DNA of 64,000 nucleotides, taken from the NCBI GenBank assembly GCA_011754535.1, contig JAAQVN010000001.1, positions 2,976,001 to 3,040,000 on the forward strand. Direction: 5' to 3'. Both the position numbers and the translations under genes were made by a program. Below, one piece after another: positions 52,880 to 62,680 of the stretch (the first letter of the stretch is position 1; every line of letters starts with the position of its first letter). Below the pieces are notes generated by a model. The model did no database searches, was not told the DNA's origin, and saw only the letters and a program-made list of their open reading frames with translations. The stretch comes from Enterobacter asburiae (GTDB lineage: Bacteria; Pseudomonadota; Gammaproteobacteria; Enterobacterales; Enterobacteriaceae).

Positions 52880-54178
52880 ATGAAAAACAGAACAGTAAAT
52901 CATGCCCTGCTGGCGGGACTTGTCTTCAGCAGCCTGCTGTCCCCTGCGGCAATGGCCGCCTGCGAAGGCACCGAGCTCAGCGTGTGCCCTGCCCCCTTCG
53001 ACGCCGCGTTGCCGGATACCCATAAAATGCTGACCTGGAATCAGGCCGATCGCGTGGTGGGATTTCGTAATGATTATCGCAACTACGCCGGGGATATTTT
53101 CCGCCACGGAAACGCCGTACCGCTGCAGGTATCGGAAAAGCCGCTAACGGACGTCCATTATCAGGTTAACGACAGGCGCTACGGCCTTAAGGAATATCTC
53201 AAGCGCCAGAACGTCAGCGGTATGCTGGTGCTGAAAGACGGCAAAATCGCCTGGAAATATCTCGCCCAGGGCAATACCGACACCACGCTATGGACCTCGC
53301 GCTCGGTAGGCAAATCGGTGGTATCGGCGCTGGTGGGCGTAGCCCTTAAAGAGGGAAAAATTCACTCACTCGACGACAGGATCACGAAATATGAACCCGA
53401 TCTGAAAGGCACCGCGTGGGACGGCGTGACGCTCAAACAGCTTATCACCCACACCTCCGGGGTGGCGTGGAACGAGGATTATACCAACCCGAACTCCGAC
53501 TTCGCGCAGCTCACCGAGTGCGAGGCGAAGCCGGGTACCTACGACTGCGTGCGCAAGCTGGTGAAAGGATTACGCAGGGTTCACCCGGCCGGAGAAAACT
53601 GGTCTTACTCTTCCGGCGGAGCCTGGCTGCTGGGTGACGTGCTGGAGCGAGCAACCGGCATGACGATCGCGGCGTATCTGGAGAAAAGCATCTGGCAGCC
53701 GTACGGCATGGCGAGCGACGGCGTATGGCATGCCTACAGTAAAGGTCAACATGACGTCGGCGCGCACGGCTTTAACGCCACGCTGGAGGACTGGGGTCGC
53801 TTCGGGGAATTTATCCTGAACAACGGTATGCTCCCCTCGGGCAAACAAATCCTGCCTGACGGCTGGGTGAAGGAGTCGTCAGACTGGACTCAGGCGAAAG
53901 GCTCGGTATCAGACGCGCATCCAGAAGGCCTGTACGGCTATCAGTGGTGGAACAACGCCGTGCCCGTCAACGCCAAGGGCGTTGAGCCGGCAGCGAAGGA
54001 TTCGCTCAAAGGTTCGCTCTGGGCGCTGGGCATTTTTGGTCAGATGATCGTGGTGAACCAGAAAGAAAACCTGGTCATCGTCCAGTGGTCTACCTGGCCA
54101 CAGGCGGAGCCTTCCTTTAGCGCCCAGCCGCTGGAGGCCTCTCTGATGTTTAGCGCGATTGCCAGGGCGCTGCGCTAA
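52880..54178 (+). CDS. Exported serine hydrolase of the class C beta-lactamase family
   Basis: A 432-residue periplasmic protein. The signal peptide is HALLAGLVFSSLLSPAAMA, with cleavage before ACEGTE near residue 27. The beta-lactamase/transpeptidase-like fold is shown by SxxK as SVGK (TSRSVGKSVVSALVGVA) and the Tyr motif YSSGGAWLLGDVLERATG. The third motif (KTG or HxG) is not clear; GIFGQ stands near its place. Such proteins are often esterases or amidases rather than beta-lactamases, so resistance should not be assumed. Two Cys pairs may form disulfides. Confidence 0.85.
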   Translation: MKNRTVNHALLAGLVFSSLLSPAAMAACEGTELSVCPAPFDAALPDTHKMLTWNQADRVVGFRNDYRNYAGDIFRHGNAVPLQVSEKPLTDVHYQVNDRRYGLKEYLKRQNVSGMLVLKDGKIAWKYLAQGNTDTTLWTSRSVGKSVVSALVGVALKEGKIHSLDDRITKYEPDLKGTAWDGVTLKQLITHTSGVAWNEDYTNPNSDFAQLTECEAKPGTYDCVRKLVKGLRRVHPAGENWSYSSGGAWLLGDVLERATGMTIAAYLEKSIWQPYGMASDGVWHAYSKGQHDVGAHGFNATLEDWGRFGEFILNNGMLPSGKQILPDGWVKESSDWTQAKGSVSDAHPEGLYGYQWWNNAVPVNAKGVEPAAKDSLKGSLWALGIFGQMIVVNQKENLVIVQWSTWPQAEPSFSAQPLEASLMFSAIARALR

Positions 54179-54346
54179 ATTGCACCCGCCGGGTAACGAA
54201 GCGATTGCCCGGCCCTTTCTCAGGAGCCTCTCTCTGCGCCACATCACAAAATCGCAATATCAGAGGCTTAGATGACATTGGTGAATAAAAAGCCAATATT
54301 TTGTTAAGTTATTGTTGCTTATAGTGCTCATCATTATCGTCTCACT

Positions 54347-54369
54347 ATTGATGCGTAACGCGCATCAAT
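54347..54369. promoter_or_regulatory. Palindromic operator candidate upstream of the citrate-type symporter
   Basis: ATTGATGCG (54347-54355) and CGCATCAAT (54361-54369) are perfect 9-bp inverted arms 5 bp apart, 92 bp ahead of the symporter ATG. The dyad has the size and spacing of LysR-type sites, and a LysR gene ends this cluster. Confidence 0.5.
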
Positions 54370-54460
54370 CAATGCGTTAATTGCGCTTATCTATTTCGCC
54401 ATCCTGATCCAGTTTTCAGAAACAGACGCGTAAAACGTCAACAATAAACTGGAGATAACC

Positions 54461-55774
54461 ATGTTTTCCTCAACCTCACCTGCAACCGTACGCTCTAAGG
54501 CGGGCGCGATACTTCGCGTGACGTCGGGCAACTTTCTTGAGCAATTTGATTTCTTTCTTTTCGGCTTCTACGCCACCTACATCGCCCACACCTTCTTCCC
54601 GGCGAGCAGTGAATTTGCATCGCTGATGATGACCTTCGCGGTCTTCGGCGCGGGCTTTTTGATGCGTCCAATCGGAGCCATCGTGCTGGGGGCCTATATT
54701 GACAAGGTTGGCCGCCGCAAAGGGCTGATCGTGACGCTTTCCATTATGGCGGCAGGCACCTTCCTGATCGTGCTGATCCCGTCCTATCAAAGCATCGGGC
54801 TTTGGGCACCGCTGCTTGTCCTGACGGGCCGCCTGCTGCAGGGCTTTTCCGCCGGGGCGGAGCTTGGAGGTGTTTCGGTCTATCTCGCGGAAATCGCCAC
54901 GCCGGGCCGCAAAGGTTTTTACACCAGCTGGCAGTCCGGTAGCCAGCAGGTTGCCATTATGGTCGCCGCGGCGATGGGCTTTGCCCTGAATGCCCTGATG
55001 GAGGAGAGCGCCATTCGTGAATGGGGCTGGCGCATCCCGTTCCTGTTCGGCTGTTTAATCGTGCCGTTTATCTTTTTCCTGCGCCGCAAGCTGGAGGAGA
55101 CGGAAGAGTTCAGCGCGCGCCGCCATCATCTGGAGATGCGTCAGGTCTTTAAAACGCTGCTTGGCAACTGGCAGGTGGTGGTCGCGGGCATGCTGATGGT
55201 GGCGATGACCACCACCGCGTTCTACCTGATCACCGTCTACGCGCCAACCTTCGGCAAAAAAGTGCTGATGCTGAGCGCCTCTGACAGCCTGCTGGTCACG
55301 CTGCTGGTGGCGATCTCTAACTTTATCTGGCTGCCGGTGGGCGGCGCGCTGTCGGACCGCTTCGGGCGTAAGCCGGTGCTGATTGCCATGACCCTGCTGG
55401 CGCTGGCCACCAGCTATCCAGCCCTGACGCTGCTGGCTGACGCGCCCAGCTTCTCGATGATGCTGAGCGTGCTGCTGTGGCTTTCCTTCCTTTACGGGCT
55501 GTATAACGGGGCGATGATCCCGGCGCTGACGGAAATTATGCCTGCTGAAGTCCGCGTGGCAGGGTTCTCTCTGGCTTACAGCCTGGCAACGGCGGTCTTT
55601 GGCGGCTTTACCCCAGTGATGTCAACCGCGCTGATTGAATACACCGGTGACAAAGCCTCGCCGGGCTACTGGATGAGCTTCGCCGCGGTGTGTGCCCTGC
55701 TGGCCACCCTCTACCTCTACCGTCGTCGCGCGGTTTCAGTGCAAAACACCGTTAAGTCGCAGGGGGCCGCATGA
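54461..55774 (+). CDS. citA: Citrate/tricarballylate-type proton symporter (MFS)
   Basis: A 437-residue, 12-helix MFS permease of the metabolite:H+ symporter family. It closely resembles the Salmonella and Klebsiella citrate-proton symporter CitA/CitH, and the related TcuC tricarballylate carrier: start [28 protein letters not shown] motif DKVGRRKGL, and middle [20 protein letters not shown]. The symbol rests on overall resemblance; citrate versus tricarballylate cannot be settled by eye, and no tcuA or tcuB is present. Its stop overlaps the next gene by 4 bp. Confidence 0.82.
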   Translation: MFSSTSPATVRSKAGAILRVTSGNFLEQFDFFLFGFYATYIAHTFFPASSEFASLMMTFAVFGAGFLMRPIGAIVLGAYIDKVGRRKGLIVTLSIMAAGTFLIVLIPSYQSIGLWAPLLVLTGRLLQGFSAGAELGGVSVYLAEIATPGRKGFYTSWQSGSQQVAIMVAAAMGFALNALMEESAIREWGWRIPFLFGCLIVPFIFFLRRKLEETEEFSARRHHLEMRQVFKTLLGNWQVVVAGMLMVAMTTTAFYLITVYAPTFGKKVLMLSASDSLLVTLLVAISNFIWLPVGGALSDRFGRKPVLIAMTLLALATSYPALTLLADAPSFSMMLSVLLWLSFLYGLYNGAMIPALTEIMPAEVRVAGFSLAYSLATAVFGGFTPVMSTALIEYTGDKASPGYWMSFAAVCALLATLYLYRRRAVSVQNTVKSQGAA

Positions 55775-56559
55775 CGCGCACTTCTCGTTATACCGCCAGC
55801 GCGCTGGTGCTGATGTTCATGAGCGTGAATGCCTGCGCTCAGGAGGTGAAAGTGATGATTTCAGGCGGTTTCAAAGCCGCCCTTGAAAAGCTCGCACCGG
55901 AATATGAGCGCAAGACTGGCGATACCATTGTGATTATTCCCGGTCCCTCAATGGGCAATACGCCGCAGGCGATCCCAAACCGGCTCGCGCGCGGCGAGAA
56001 GGCCGACGTGGTGATTATGGTGGGTGATGCGCTGGCGAAGCTCGAAAAAGCCGGCCAGACCAGGCCAGGTTCGCGAACTGAACTCGCGGACTCTCCCGTT
56101 GGCATGGTGGTGAAAAAAGGTGCGGATATTCCTGATATCAGCAGCGAGGCGACTCTGCGTAAAACTCTGCTGCAGGCCAGTTCCATCGCTTACTCAGACA
56201 GCGCCAGCGGCAGGTATGTCAGCCAGACGCTGTTCAGGAAACTGGGGATTGAAAACGAGGCGGCGGCTAAAGCAACAATGGTCGAACGTATTCCGGTCGC
56301 CTCAGAAGTGGCGAAAGGAAAATACGCCGTGGGTTTCCAGCAGGTGAGCGAGCTGCTGCCGGTTGAAGGCGTCACCTTTATCGGTAAAATCCCGGACAAT
56401 CTGCAGTACATCACGCGCTTCGCCGGCGCGGTCACCCGTCACGCTGAACACCCCGCGGAGGGGAAAGCGCTACTGAGCTATCTCGCCTCACCGCCCTCAG
56501 GGGCGGCCATCCGTGAGACGGGGATGATCCCCGTTACGTCCGGCGATACCGCTCGGTGA
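55771..56559 (+). CDS. Periplasmic solute-binding protein, ModA-like, orphan
   Basis: A 262-residue exported protein with signal peptide [21 protein letters not shown], cleaved near QEVKV. It has a type 2 periplasmic-binding fold as in Mod[54 protein letters not shown]. There are no ABC permease or ATPase genes nearby, so it is probably not part of a molybdate importer. It is translationally coupled to the citrate-type symporter, which suggests a link to citrate, for example binding citrate or a metal-citrate. Its end overlaps the convergent LysR gene by 26 bp. Confidence 0.85.
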   Translation: MTRTSRYTASALVLMFMSVNACAQEVKVMISGGFKAALEKLAPEYERKTGDTIVIIPGPSMGNTPQAIPNRLARGEKADVVIMVGDALAKLEKAGQTRPGSRTELADSPVGMVVKKGADIPDISSEATLRKTLLQASSIAYSDSASGRYVSQTLFRKLGIENEAAAKATMVERIPVASEVAKGKYAVGFQQVSELLPVEGVTFIGKIPDNLQYITRFAGAVTRHAEHPAEGKALLSYLASPPSGAAIRETGMIPVTSGDTAR

Positions 56560-57433
56560 TCTCTTTTTCCAGTTCAGCAGCAATATAAGACTGAATGCGC
56601 CCCCGGCGCCGGATAAGCCCCACGGCGCGTTTCACCTCCGGCGCCACCAGCGGCAGATGCGTCAGCGGCGTGTGCTCCGACGTCGGCATCGACATGGCGG
56701 GAACGGCGGCAATGCCGATGCCCGCCTCTACCATGCCGAGCATCGTGGTGACGTGGCGCGTTTCGCAGACGCTGGGGCGCTCGGGAATGATATCCCCCAG
56801 CATCCGATCGAGCAGGTTGCGGTTACCCGACGTTTTATCGAGGGAGATATAGTCCTGCTGGAAAAACGCCTCCCACGTCAGGTGGCTCTTCTGCGCCAGC
56901 GGGTGATCCTTTCTGCATGCCGCAACGTAGACATCCTCCACCAGCGGGAAAAATTCAATTTCAGACGATAAGTTTCCCGCGAAGCAGATGCCAAAATCCG
57001 CCTGGCTTCGGGCCACGGCGTCAATCACATTCCCCGCGCTGCTGTCGATGAGCTTAATGCGAACGCGAGGAAAGCGAGACTGAAAGCGACGGATCACATC
57101 AGGCATAAAGTAACAGGCGGCGGAAGGTACCGCGGCGACCGTAATCAGCCCCGTCCGCTCTTCACTGGCCTTATCGACATCCGCCAGCATTGACTCCACG
57201 TTGTCAAGCAGCTGCGCTGAGCGTTCAGCAAAGTTTTGCCCATATAGCGTCAGGGCGACGCGACGGGTGGTTCGGTCAAACAGCTTTGTTCCCAGCGCGG
57301 CTTCCAGCTTTTCGATCCTGCGGCTCAGCGCCGACTGGGATAAGCAGATAGATTCAGCGGCGACACGGAAGTTACCGTATTCCACTAACGCCCTGAAGGC
57401 ATAAAGATCGTTAAGGTCAAAATTCACGGGCAT
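56534..57433 (-). CDS. LysR-family regulator of the citrate-type locus
   Basis: A 299-residue regulator. The helix-turn-helix is NDLYAFRALVEYGNFRVAAESICLSQSALSRRIEKLE, and the effector domain contains GLITVAAVPSAACYFMPDVIRRFQ and TMLGMVEAGIGIAAVPAMS. It is of TcuR/CynR-like type and length. It is convergent with the symporter-binding protein pair, which it probably controls; a palindrome of LysR type lies ahead of that pair. Confidence 0.88.
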   Translation of the reverse strand: MPVNFDLNDLYAFRALVEYGNFRVAAESICLSQSALSRRIEKLEAALGTKLFDRTTRRVALTLYGQNFAERSAQLLDNVESMLADVDKASEERTGLITVAAVPSAACYFMPDVIRRFQSRFPRVRIKLIDSSAGNVIDAVARSQADFGICFAGNLSSEIEFFPLVEDVYVAACRKDHPLAQKSHLTWEAFFQQDYISLDKTSGNRNLLDRMLGDIIPERPSVCETRHVTTMLGMVEAGIGIAAVPAMSMPTSEHTPLTHLPLVAPEVKRAVGLIRRRGRIQSYIAAELEKEITERYRRT

Positions 57434-57852
57434 AGCGTCTGGATGTCCTGTCAGGGAAGATGCAACAAAGTCAAAAATAATAGCGTCTTATTGACCTGCC
57501 GCAACTGGCGCGGTGTTGTAATAGGTCAGAGATCGTTGAGATTGAGTCGAATGCGCCCGGCCTGGTCAGCAATCGCCTGCCGTTCATCTTCCTTTGTATT
57601 GGGCAGCGCCTGCTTGTTACCTTTGAAACCGCTCATCTTTTCAATACCGCACGGGTTTATCCACTTAGCCTGCGAATTAAGGCTACGACGGAGGTCACAA
57701 AATGAAGGTGATGCCTGCAAAGCGCTACCCACCGCTACGTACGAAATGATAGTTTATTCAGGCTGGAAGTGTAGCAGTGCGCAATTTTCTGGCATCTTAA
57801 CTGAACCTGACTTTCCCATTTTTGTTCAAGTAACGAGTTTGCGAGCAAAGCG
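57434..57852. other. Intergenic region between the LysR gene and mtfA, with an uncertain small frame
   Basis: A 419-bp stretch. A minus-strand frame at 57526-57636 would encode 36 residues, MSGFKGNKQALPNTKEDERQ and onward to AGRIRLNLNDL, charged like a real protein tail, but with a weak ribosome site (GAAAAG) and no family I recognise. A plus-strand frame across the same bases has Cys-rich, unlikely composition. The last 60 bp before mtfA hold its leader. Confidence 0.35.
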
Positions 57853-58644
57853 ATGATTAAGTGGCCCTGGAAAACGAATGAGGCTGGCCGGGATATGGCG
57901 CTGCCGTGGGATGACGCGCTGGCGATCCCTGTTCTGGCAAATCTTAAGCCGGACGAACAGTCGAAGCTGGTTCAGATGGCGGATCGTTTTTTGCAGCAAA
58001 AACGCCTTGTGCCACTGCAGGGGTTCGAGCTGGATCCGCTGAAAAACGCCCGCATCGCCCTGCTTTTCTGCCTGCCGGTGCTGGAGCTCGGTATTGAGTG
58101 GCTGGACGGTTTCCACGAAGTACTGCTCTACCCCGCGCCGTTCGTCGTTGATGACGAGTGGGAGGATGATATCGGGCTGGTGCACAACCAGCGGGTGGTG
58201 CAGTCCGGTCAGAGCTGGCAGCAAGGGCCAATTATCCTGAACTGGCTCGACATTCAGGACTCGTTCGACGCCTCCGGTTTTAATCTGATTATTCACGAGG
58301 TGGCGCATAAACTCGATACCCGCAACGGCGATCGCGCCAGCGGCGTGCCTTTTATTCCGCTTCGTGAAGTCGCGGGGTGGGAGCACGACCTGCACGCGGC
58401 GATGGATAACATCCAGGATGAGATAGACCTGGTAGGCGAAAGCGCGGCCAGCATTGATGCCTACGCGGCAACCGACCCTGCCGAGTGCTTTGCGGTGCTG
58501 TCAGAGTACTTCTTCAGCGCACCCGAGCTTTTCGCCCCCCGCTTCCCGGCGCTGTGGCAGCGTTTCTGCCAGTTTTATCAGCAGGATCCGCTCCAGCGCC
58601 TGCGGCAAAATGAGGGCACAGATGGCCCCCGCCACGTGCATTAA
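57853..58644 (+). CDS. mtfA: MtfA, Mlc titration factor and zinc peptidase
   Basis: Cytoplasmic protein that binds the repressor Mlc and so raises ptsG expression; also a zinc aminopeptidase activated by Mlc. It has 263 residues (E. coli 265). The zinc motif HEVAH stands in [17 protein letters not shown], with the third ligand in [14 protein letters not shown]. It matches E. coli MtfA (YeeI) in length and sequence. Its stop overlaps that of convergent shiF by 4 bp, sharing a TTAA. Confidence 0.95.
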   Translation: MIKWPWKTNEAGRDMALPWDDALAIPVLANLKPDEQSKLVQMADRFLQQKRLVPLQGFELDPLKNARIALLFCLPVLELGIEWLDGFHEVLLYPAPFVVDDEWEDDIGLVHNQRVVQSGQSWQQGPIILNWLDIQDSFDASGFNLIIHEVAHKLDTRNGDRASGVPFIPLREVAGWEHDLHAAMDNIQDEIDLVGESAASIDAYAATDPAECFAVLSEYFFSAPELFAPRFPALWQRFCQFYQQDPLQRLRQNEGTDGPRHVH

Positions 58645-59852
58645 TGCTTTTCGACTGGGGTACGTTCAATAAACCGTACCCCGATGCTCAGCGCTAAAAA
58701 CAGCAACGCCATTCCCCAGGCGGCCATCGTTAAATACTGTTCGCCAAAAAAGCGCGTCACAACGGGCACCAGCAGCGCGCTGACGCCGTAGCCTAACGTG
58801 TGGCTGGTCGCGATAGCGCCCGCCCCTTTCCCCGTCGTCAGGCGATCGTTCAGCAGCAGCTGGTACCCAGGCGTGGCCATCGCTGCGCCGAGCGAAGTGA
58901 TAGCAATCCCCACGTAGAACAGCGCCAGCCCGGCGATGCACATTAGCGCAAGCCCTGCCACCATCAGCACCGCCGCCATGCAAAGCAGGGTCAGCGGGCT
59001 GAAATGCTGCGGGCGGACCACCAGAAACTGCGCCGCGAGCGTTGCCAGCGCGGCCAGGCTCAGCAGGAGCGCGACATGATGGCTGATATCCCGCGCGTTA
59101 CCGTCCAGCAAGGGGCTGAGGTGCGGAGACAGGCCGAGCTGCATCAGGCTCACCAGCGCCGCCAACAGCATCGCCAGCAGCAGGAACGGCAGCATGGAAA
59201 TCTGCAGACGGGTCGCCTGGTGTGCAACCGGCGGCAGCGGCGGATCCGCCACCTCGCGCAGCACCAGCAGCAGGGCGATTAATGGCGCGATCGCCATCAG
59301 CCAGAGCGGTGCCACCGGGTTAACGCTGAGCATCAGCGCCGCCAGGGGGGGTCCCAGCAGGCGACCGCAGCTGAGGCCGGAGCTGATGGTGGCCAGCGCC
59401 GCCATGCGTTTCTCCAGGCCCGAACGCTGAATGGCCCACGTCTGTGCGGCAGGTACCATCCCCGACACCGTTAAACCGTAAAGCAGACGCGAGAGGATCA
59501 GCCCCGCCAGCCCCCAGGGGCTTTCCAGCAACCCGGCGGCCATCGCCCAGACCACCAGCGCCATGACGCCAAAGCTGGCGAGATAGCCGCTGAGGGAGGC
59601 CACCATCACGACCTTACAACCGCGGCGCTCGCTCTGGCGTCCCCACCAGGGAGAAGCGGGTAAAAAAAGCATAGAGCCGAACATTAACAGCCCGGCCCAG
59701 ACAGAGAGTGAAAGTCCGGTCAGGGTCACCAGCTGCGGAAGCATGACCAGCAAACCGTTTTGCCCGATACCCAGCAAGCCCGCGCATAGCGCCAGGGGCC
59801 AGTTTGCTTTGGAGGTGATGTTTTCGGTCAACGTTTCAGAGTCAGCGCGCAT
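58641..59852 (-). CDS. shiF: ShiF-like MFS transporter of the aerobactin locus
   Basis: A 403-residue, 12-helix MFS protein. On aerobactin plasmids and islands shiF stands divergent from iucA, as here (138 bp apart), and family and length fit ShiF. A role in aerobactin export has been proposed for ShiF and is not settled. Visible are MFS features such as [16 protein letters not shown] between helices 2 and 3, and a basic patch [14 protein letters not shown]. Confidence 0.85.
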   Translation of the reverse strand: MRADSETLTENITSKANWPLALCAGLLGIGQNGLLVMLPQLVTLTGLSLSVWAGLLMFGSMLFLPASPWWGRQSERRGCKVVMVASLSGYLASFGVMALVVWAMAAGLLESPWGLAGLILSRLLYGLTVSGMVPAAQTWAIQRSGLEKRMAALATISSGLSCGRLLGPPLAALMLSVNPVAPLWLMAIAPLIALLLVLREVADPPLPPVAHQATRLQISMLPFLLLAMLLAALVSLMQLGLSPHLSPLLDGNARDISHHVALLLSLAALATLAAQFLVVRPQHFSPLTLLCMAAVLMVAGLALMCIAGLALFYVGIAITSLGAAMATPGYQLLLNDRLTTGKGAGAIATSHTLGYGVSALLVPVVTRFFGEQYLTMAAWGMALLFLALSIGVRFIERTPVEKH

Positions 59853-59924
59853 GAGAATGTGAACATAGTGTCAATAAATGTGTGGAAATTATGAAGTTTA
59901 TGAAAACAAATATTGCAAAAATAG

Positions 59925-59952
59925 TTGCCACTGTAAACAGAATGAATATCAT
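59925..59952 (+). promoter_or_regulatory. Promoter of iucABC
   Basis: -35 TTGCCA (59925-59930) and -10 TATCAT (59947-59952) lie 16 bp apart, ending 38 bp before the iucA ATG. The Fur-type site overlaps the -10 and start region. Confidence 0.6.
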
Positions 59953-59968
59953 AACGAGAATTATTATC
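59950..59968. promoter_or_regulatory. Fur box of the aerobactin operon
   Basis: CATAACGAGAATTATTATC matches the Fur consensus GATAATGATAATCATTATC at 15 of 19 positions by my count. It overlaps the -10 region of the iucA promoter, the standard place for iron-dependent repression. Fur control of aerobactin is well established on pColV. Confidence 0.8.
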
Positions 59969-59990
59969 AGTCATGGAATGAGGTACATCT

Positions 59991-61733
59991 ATGCGTGCTC
60001 TGCCCCGCTCTGCCGGTACAGACGTTGCAGCCCAGTGTTTTTTAAACGCCCTGGTGCGCGAGACGAAGGACTGGCGCTATCTCCCCGCTTCCGCAGCGGA
60101 TGAGCTGGCGCACATTCATATTCCGCTTTCTCCCACCCAGGCCCTTCGGGTTCCGGTGCGCTATTTCTCCCCAACCCAGCATCATCAGTACCGTTTTCCG
60201 GCCATGCTTATCCAGAGCGATAGCGACAGCGGTGACGCCGTCACTTTCTCTCAACTGGTTGATTTAATTCTTGAAAAATCCTCTGTAAAAGGCTCGCTGG
60301 ATGCCGATACGCTGGCGCGTTTTAAACAGCGCGCGCTCGAAAGCCACGCGCACACCTGGCAGGCGATCGATCTGCGCCACGGCTGGGGAACGCTCCGCGA
60401 CAGGCCGCTGACGTTTGCCGAAGCGGAACAGGCGCTGCTGGTGGGCCACGCGTTTCATCCTGCGCCAAAATCCCACGAACCGTTCAACGAAACCGAGGCG
60501 CGCCGGTATCTGCCTGATTTCGGCTCCCGCTTCCCGCTGCGCTGGTTTGCCGTTGAGAGCACGCTCGTTGCCGGCGACAGCCTGAACGTCTCCCTGCGCG
60601 AGCGTCTGCTGCGCTTCGCCGCCCAGAGCGCGCCCGAGCTGCTCGGCCACTTCACCGATACCCGCTGGCTGCTGCCGATGCATCCGTGGCAGGCCGACTA
60701 TCTGCTGGAGCAGGACTGGTGCCAGCGTCTGGCGACAAACGGTTCCTTGCAGGACCTGGGTGAAGCGGGCGCGCAGTGGCTGCCCACCAGCTCGTCGCGC
60801 TCGCTGTACAGCGAAACCAACAGCGACATGATTAAGTTCTCCCTCAGCGTGCGCCTGACCAACTCCGTGCGCACGCTGTCGGTAAAAGAGGTTAAGCGCG
60901 GCATGCGCCTGGCACGGCTGGCGAAAACGCAACGCTGGCAAGATTTACAGGCGCGCTACCCGACCATGCGCGTGATGCAGGAAGACGGCTGGGCGGGGCT
61001 GCGCGATGAAAGCGGCACTATTCAGGAAGAGAGCCTGATGGCCCTGCGCGTTAACCTGCTGTTTGACACGCCTGAAACCCAGACCAACGTGCTGGTGAGC
61101 CTGACCCAGGCCGCGCCGGACGGCGGCGACAGCCTGCTGGCCGCGGCGGTGCGCCGTCTGAGCCAGCGTCTGGATTTACCCCTCGCCCAGGCCGCCCGTT
61201 GCTGGCTGGACGCCTACTGCGACCGCGTGTTGCTTCCGCTGTTCAGCGCCGAGGCGGACTACGGTCTGGTGCTGCTGGCGCACCAGCAAAATATCCTCGT
61301 GGAGATGCAGCAGGATTTCCCTGTCGGACTTATTTACCGTGACTGTCAGGGCAGCGCCTGGACCGAAGGGGCCGACGCGTGGCTGAAAGAGGCGGGCGAA
61401 ACAGACGTGGAAAACCGCTTCGGTGAGAGCCAGCTGCTGCGCTATTTCCCGTACTACCTGCTGCTGAACTCCACCCTTGCCGTCACCGCCGCTCTCGCCG
61501 CCGCCGGTTTCGACAGCGAAGAGCACCTGATGTCCCGCGTGCGTGACGCGCTGGCCGAACTGCGCGCGACGGCGAAGCAGACCCGCTGCCTCGACTACGT
61601 GCTCGACAGCCCAACCTGGAACTGCAAAGGCAACTTCTTCTGCTACCTGCACGATCGCAACGAAAACACCATCGTCGACCCGGCGGTGATCTATTTCGAC
61701 TTTAGCAACCCGTTTTACAAGGAGAAGGCGTGA
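59991..61733 (+). CDS. iucA: IucA, aerobactin synthetase subunit
   Basis: NRPS-independent siderophore synthetase (type A) that joins one N6-acetyl-N6-hydroxylysine to citrate. It has 580 residues. IucA/IucC family motifs are visible: SSVKGSLDADTLARF, QALLVGHAFHPAPKS, LPMHPWQAD, PTSSSRSLYSETNSDMIKFSLSVRLTNSVRT, GNFFCYLHDRNEN. The ATG has GAGG 7 bp ahead. Nearly the same as plasmid and chromosomal iucA of Klebsiella and Enterobacter over much of its length. Its stop overlaps iucB. Confidence 0.97.
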   Translation: MRALPRSAGTDVAAQCFLNALVRETKDWRYLPASAADELAHIHIPLSPTQALRVPVRYFSPTQHHQYRFPAMLIQSDSDSGDAVTFSQLVDLILEKSSVKGSLDADTLARFKQRALESHAHTWQAIDLRHGWGTLRDRPLTFAEAEQALLVGHAFHPAPKSHEPFNETEARRYLPDFGSRFPLRWFAVESTLVAGDSLNVSLRERLLRFAAQSAPELLGHFTDTRWLLPMHPWQADYLLEQDWCQRLATNGSLQDLGEAGAQWLPTSSSRSLYSETNSDMIKFSLSVRLTNSVRTLSVKEVKRGMRLARLAKTQRWQDLQARYPTMRVMQEDGWAGLRDESGTIQEESLMALRVNLLFDTPETQTNVLVSLTQAAPDGGDSLLAAAVRRLSQRLDLPLAQAARCWLDAYCDRVLLPLFSAEADYGLVLLAHQQNILVEMQQDFPVGLIYRDCQGSAWTEGADAWLKEAGETDVENRFGESQLLRYFPYYLLLNSTLAVTAALAAAGFDSEEHLMSRVRDALAELRATAKQTRCLDYVLDSPTWNCKGNFFCYLHDRNENTIVDPAVIYFDFSNPFYKEKA

Positions 61734-62680
61734 TGGCGAACGCGAATATCGTCCATTCCGGCTACGGCTTTCGCTGCACGGCCACGGAACAAAACCTGCC
61801 GCTGACGCTGGGTCTCGACGGCAGCGCGGTCCTTGAGCGCCTGACCGGGATCCCGGACGGCTGGCTGGTGGACGCCCTCGATCAGCTATTTATTGCCGCG
61901 CCCGCCCTGACCGGCATTACCCTGCCGTGGGCGGCCTGGCAGGATGAGCCCCAGGCGCAGGCACTGTTTCGCCAGGCCCACGGGGATTATCTGGCGCGTG
62001 AAACCTTCTGGCAGCTGCCGCTGTGGCTGAAAGGCGAGCGTCCGCAGGCAAGCGGCGGTATGCAGTTTGATGAGAGCCGTCAGCTGTACTTCCCGCTGCG
62101 CCCTCACCGCCCGCAGGGTGAGGTCTATCGCCGTTACGATCCGCAGATTAAGCGCACCCTCAGCTTCCGCGTTGCCGACGTGGCGCTGGACGGCGAACGA
62201 TTCACGCAATGGATGAATAACCCGCGCGTGAACGCCTTCTGGGAGATGGCGGGCCCGCAGGCCGAGCAGGAAAACTACCTGCGCCGTCAGCTTGACTCGA
62301 CCTACTGCTACCCGGTTATCGGCTGCTTCGACGACCAGCCGTTCGGCTATTTTGAACTCTACTGGGCGGCGGAAGACCGGATTGGCCGCCACTACCGCTG
62401 GCAGCCGTTTGACCGTGGGCTGCACATGCTGGTGGGCGAAGAGAACTGGCGCGGCGCGCAGTATATCCGCAGCTGGCTGCGCGGCCTGAGCCACTATCTG
62501 TATCTCGATGAGCCACGCACCGCGCGCATCGTGGCCGAGCCGCGTTTCGACAACCAGCGCCTGTTCCGCCATCTGGCCTCCGCCGGTTTTGAGACGATGA
62601 AAGAGTTCGACTTCCCGCACAAGCGCTCGCGCCTCATCATGAGCCAGCGTCACCGCTTCTTCAGCGAGGTGGAACTGTGA
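61733..62680 (+). CDS. iucB: IucB, N6-hydroxylysine acetyltransferase
   Basis: Acetylates N6-hydroxylysine made by IucD. The ATG at 61733 shares a base with the iucA stop and has AAGGAG about 9 bp ahead; 315 residues (MANANIVHSGYG). The C-terminal GNAT-like domain is DRIGRHYRWQPFDRGLHMLVGEENWRGAQY, and DEPRTARIVAEPRFDNQRLFRHL is the family signature. It matches pColV IucB, which is of the same length. Confidence 0.96.
   Translation: MANANIVHSGYGFRCTATEQNLPLTLGLDGSAVLERLTGIPDGWLVDALDQLFIAAPALTGITLPWAAWQDEPQAQALFRQAHGDYLARETFWQLPLWLKGERPQASGGMQFDESRQLYFPLRPHRPQGEVYRRYDPQIKRTLSFRVADVALDGERFTQWMNNPRVNAFWEMAGPQAEQENYLRRQLDSTYCYPVIGCFDDQPFGYFELYWAAEDRIGRHYRWQPFDRGLHMLVGEENWRGAQYIRSWLRGLSHYLYLDEPRTARIVAEPRFDNQRLFRHLASAGFETMKEFDFPHKRSRLIMSQRHRFFSEVEL

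Noticed and set aside
52880..54178. Calling the serine hydrolase an AmpC beta-lactamase
   Set aside because: The divergent LysR layout is suggestive, but length and motifs differ from AmpC and the KTG box is not visible.
55771..56559. Reading the ModA-like protein as a molybdate transporter
   Set aside because: No modB, modC or other ABC genes are near, and it is coupled to an MFS carrier; only the fold is claimed.
57443..57856. Plus-strand frame of 137 codons before mtfA
   Set aside because: Odd Cys/Ser/Arg composition, no ribosome site and no known family; it overlaps the mtfA start.
60264..60941. Minus-strand frame of 225 codons
   Set aside because: Mirror of iucA; Arg/Gln-rich with no domain and no ribosome site.
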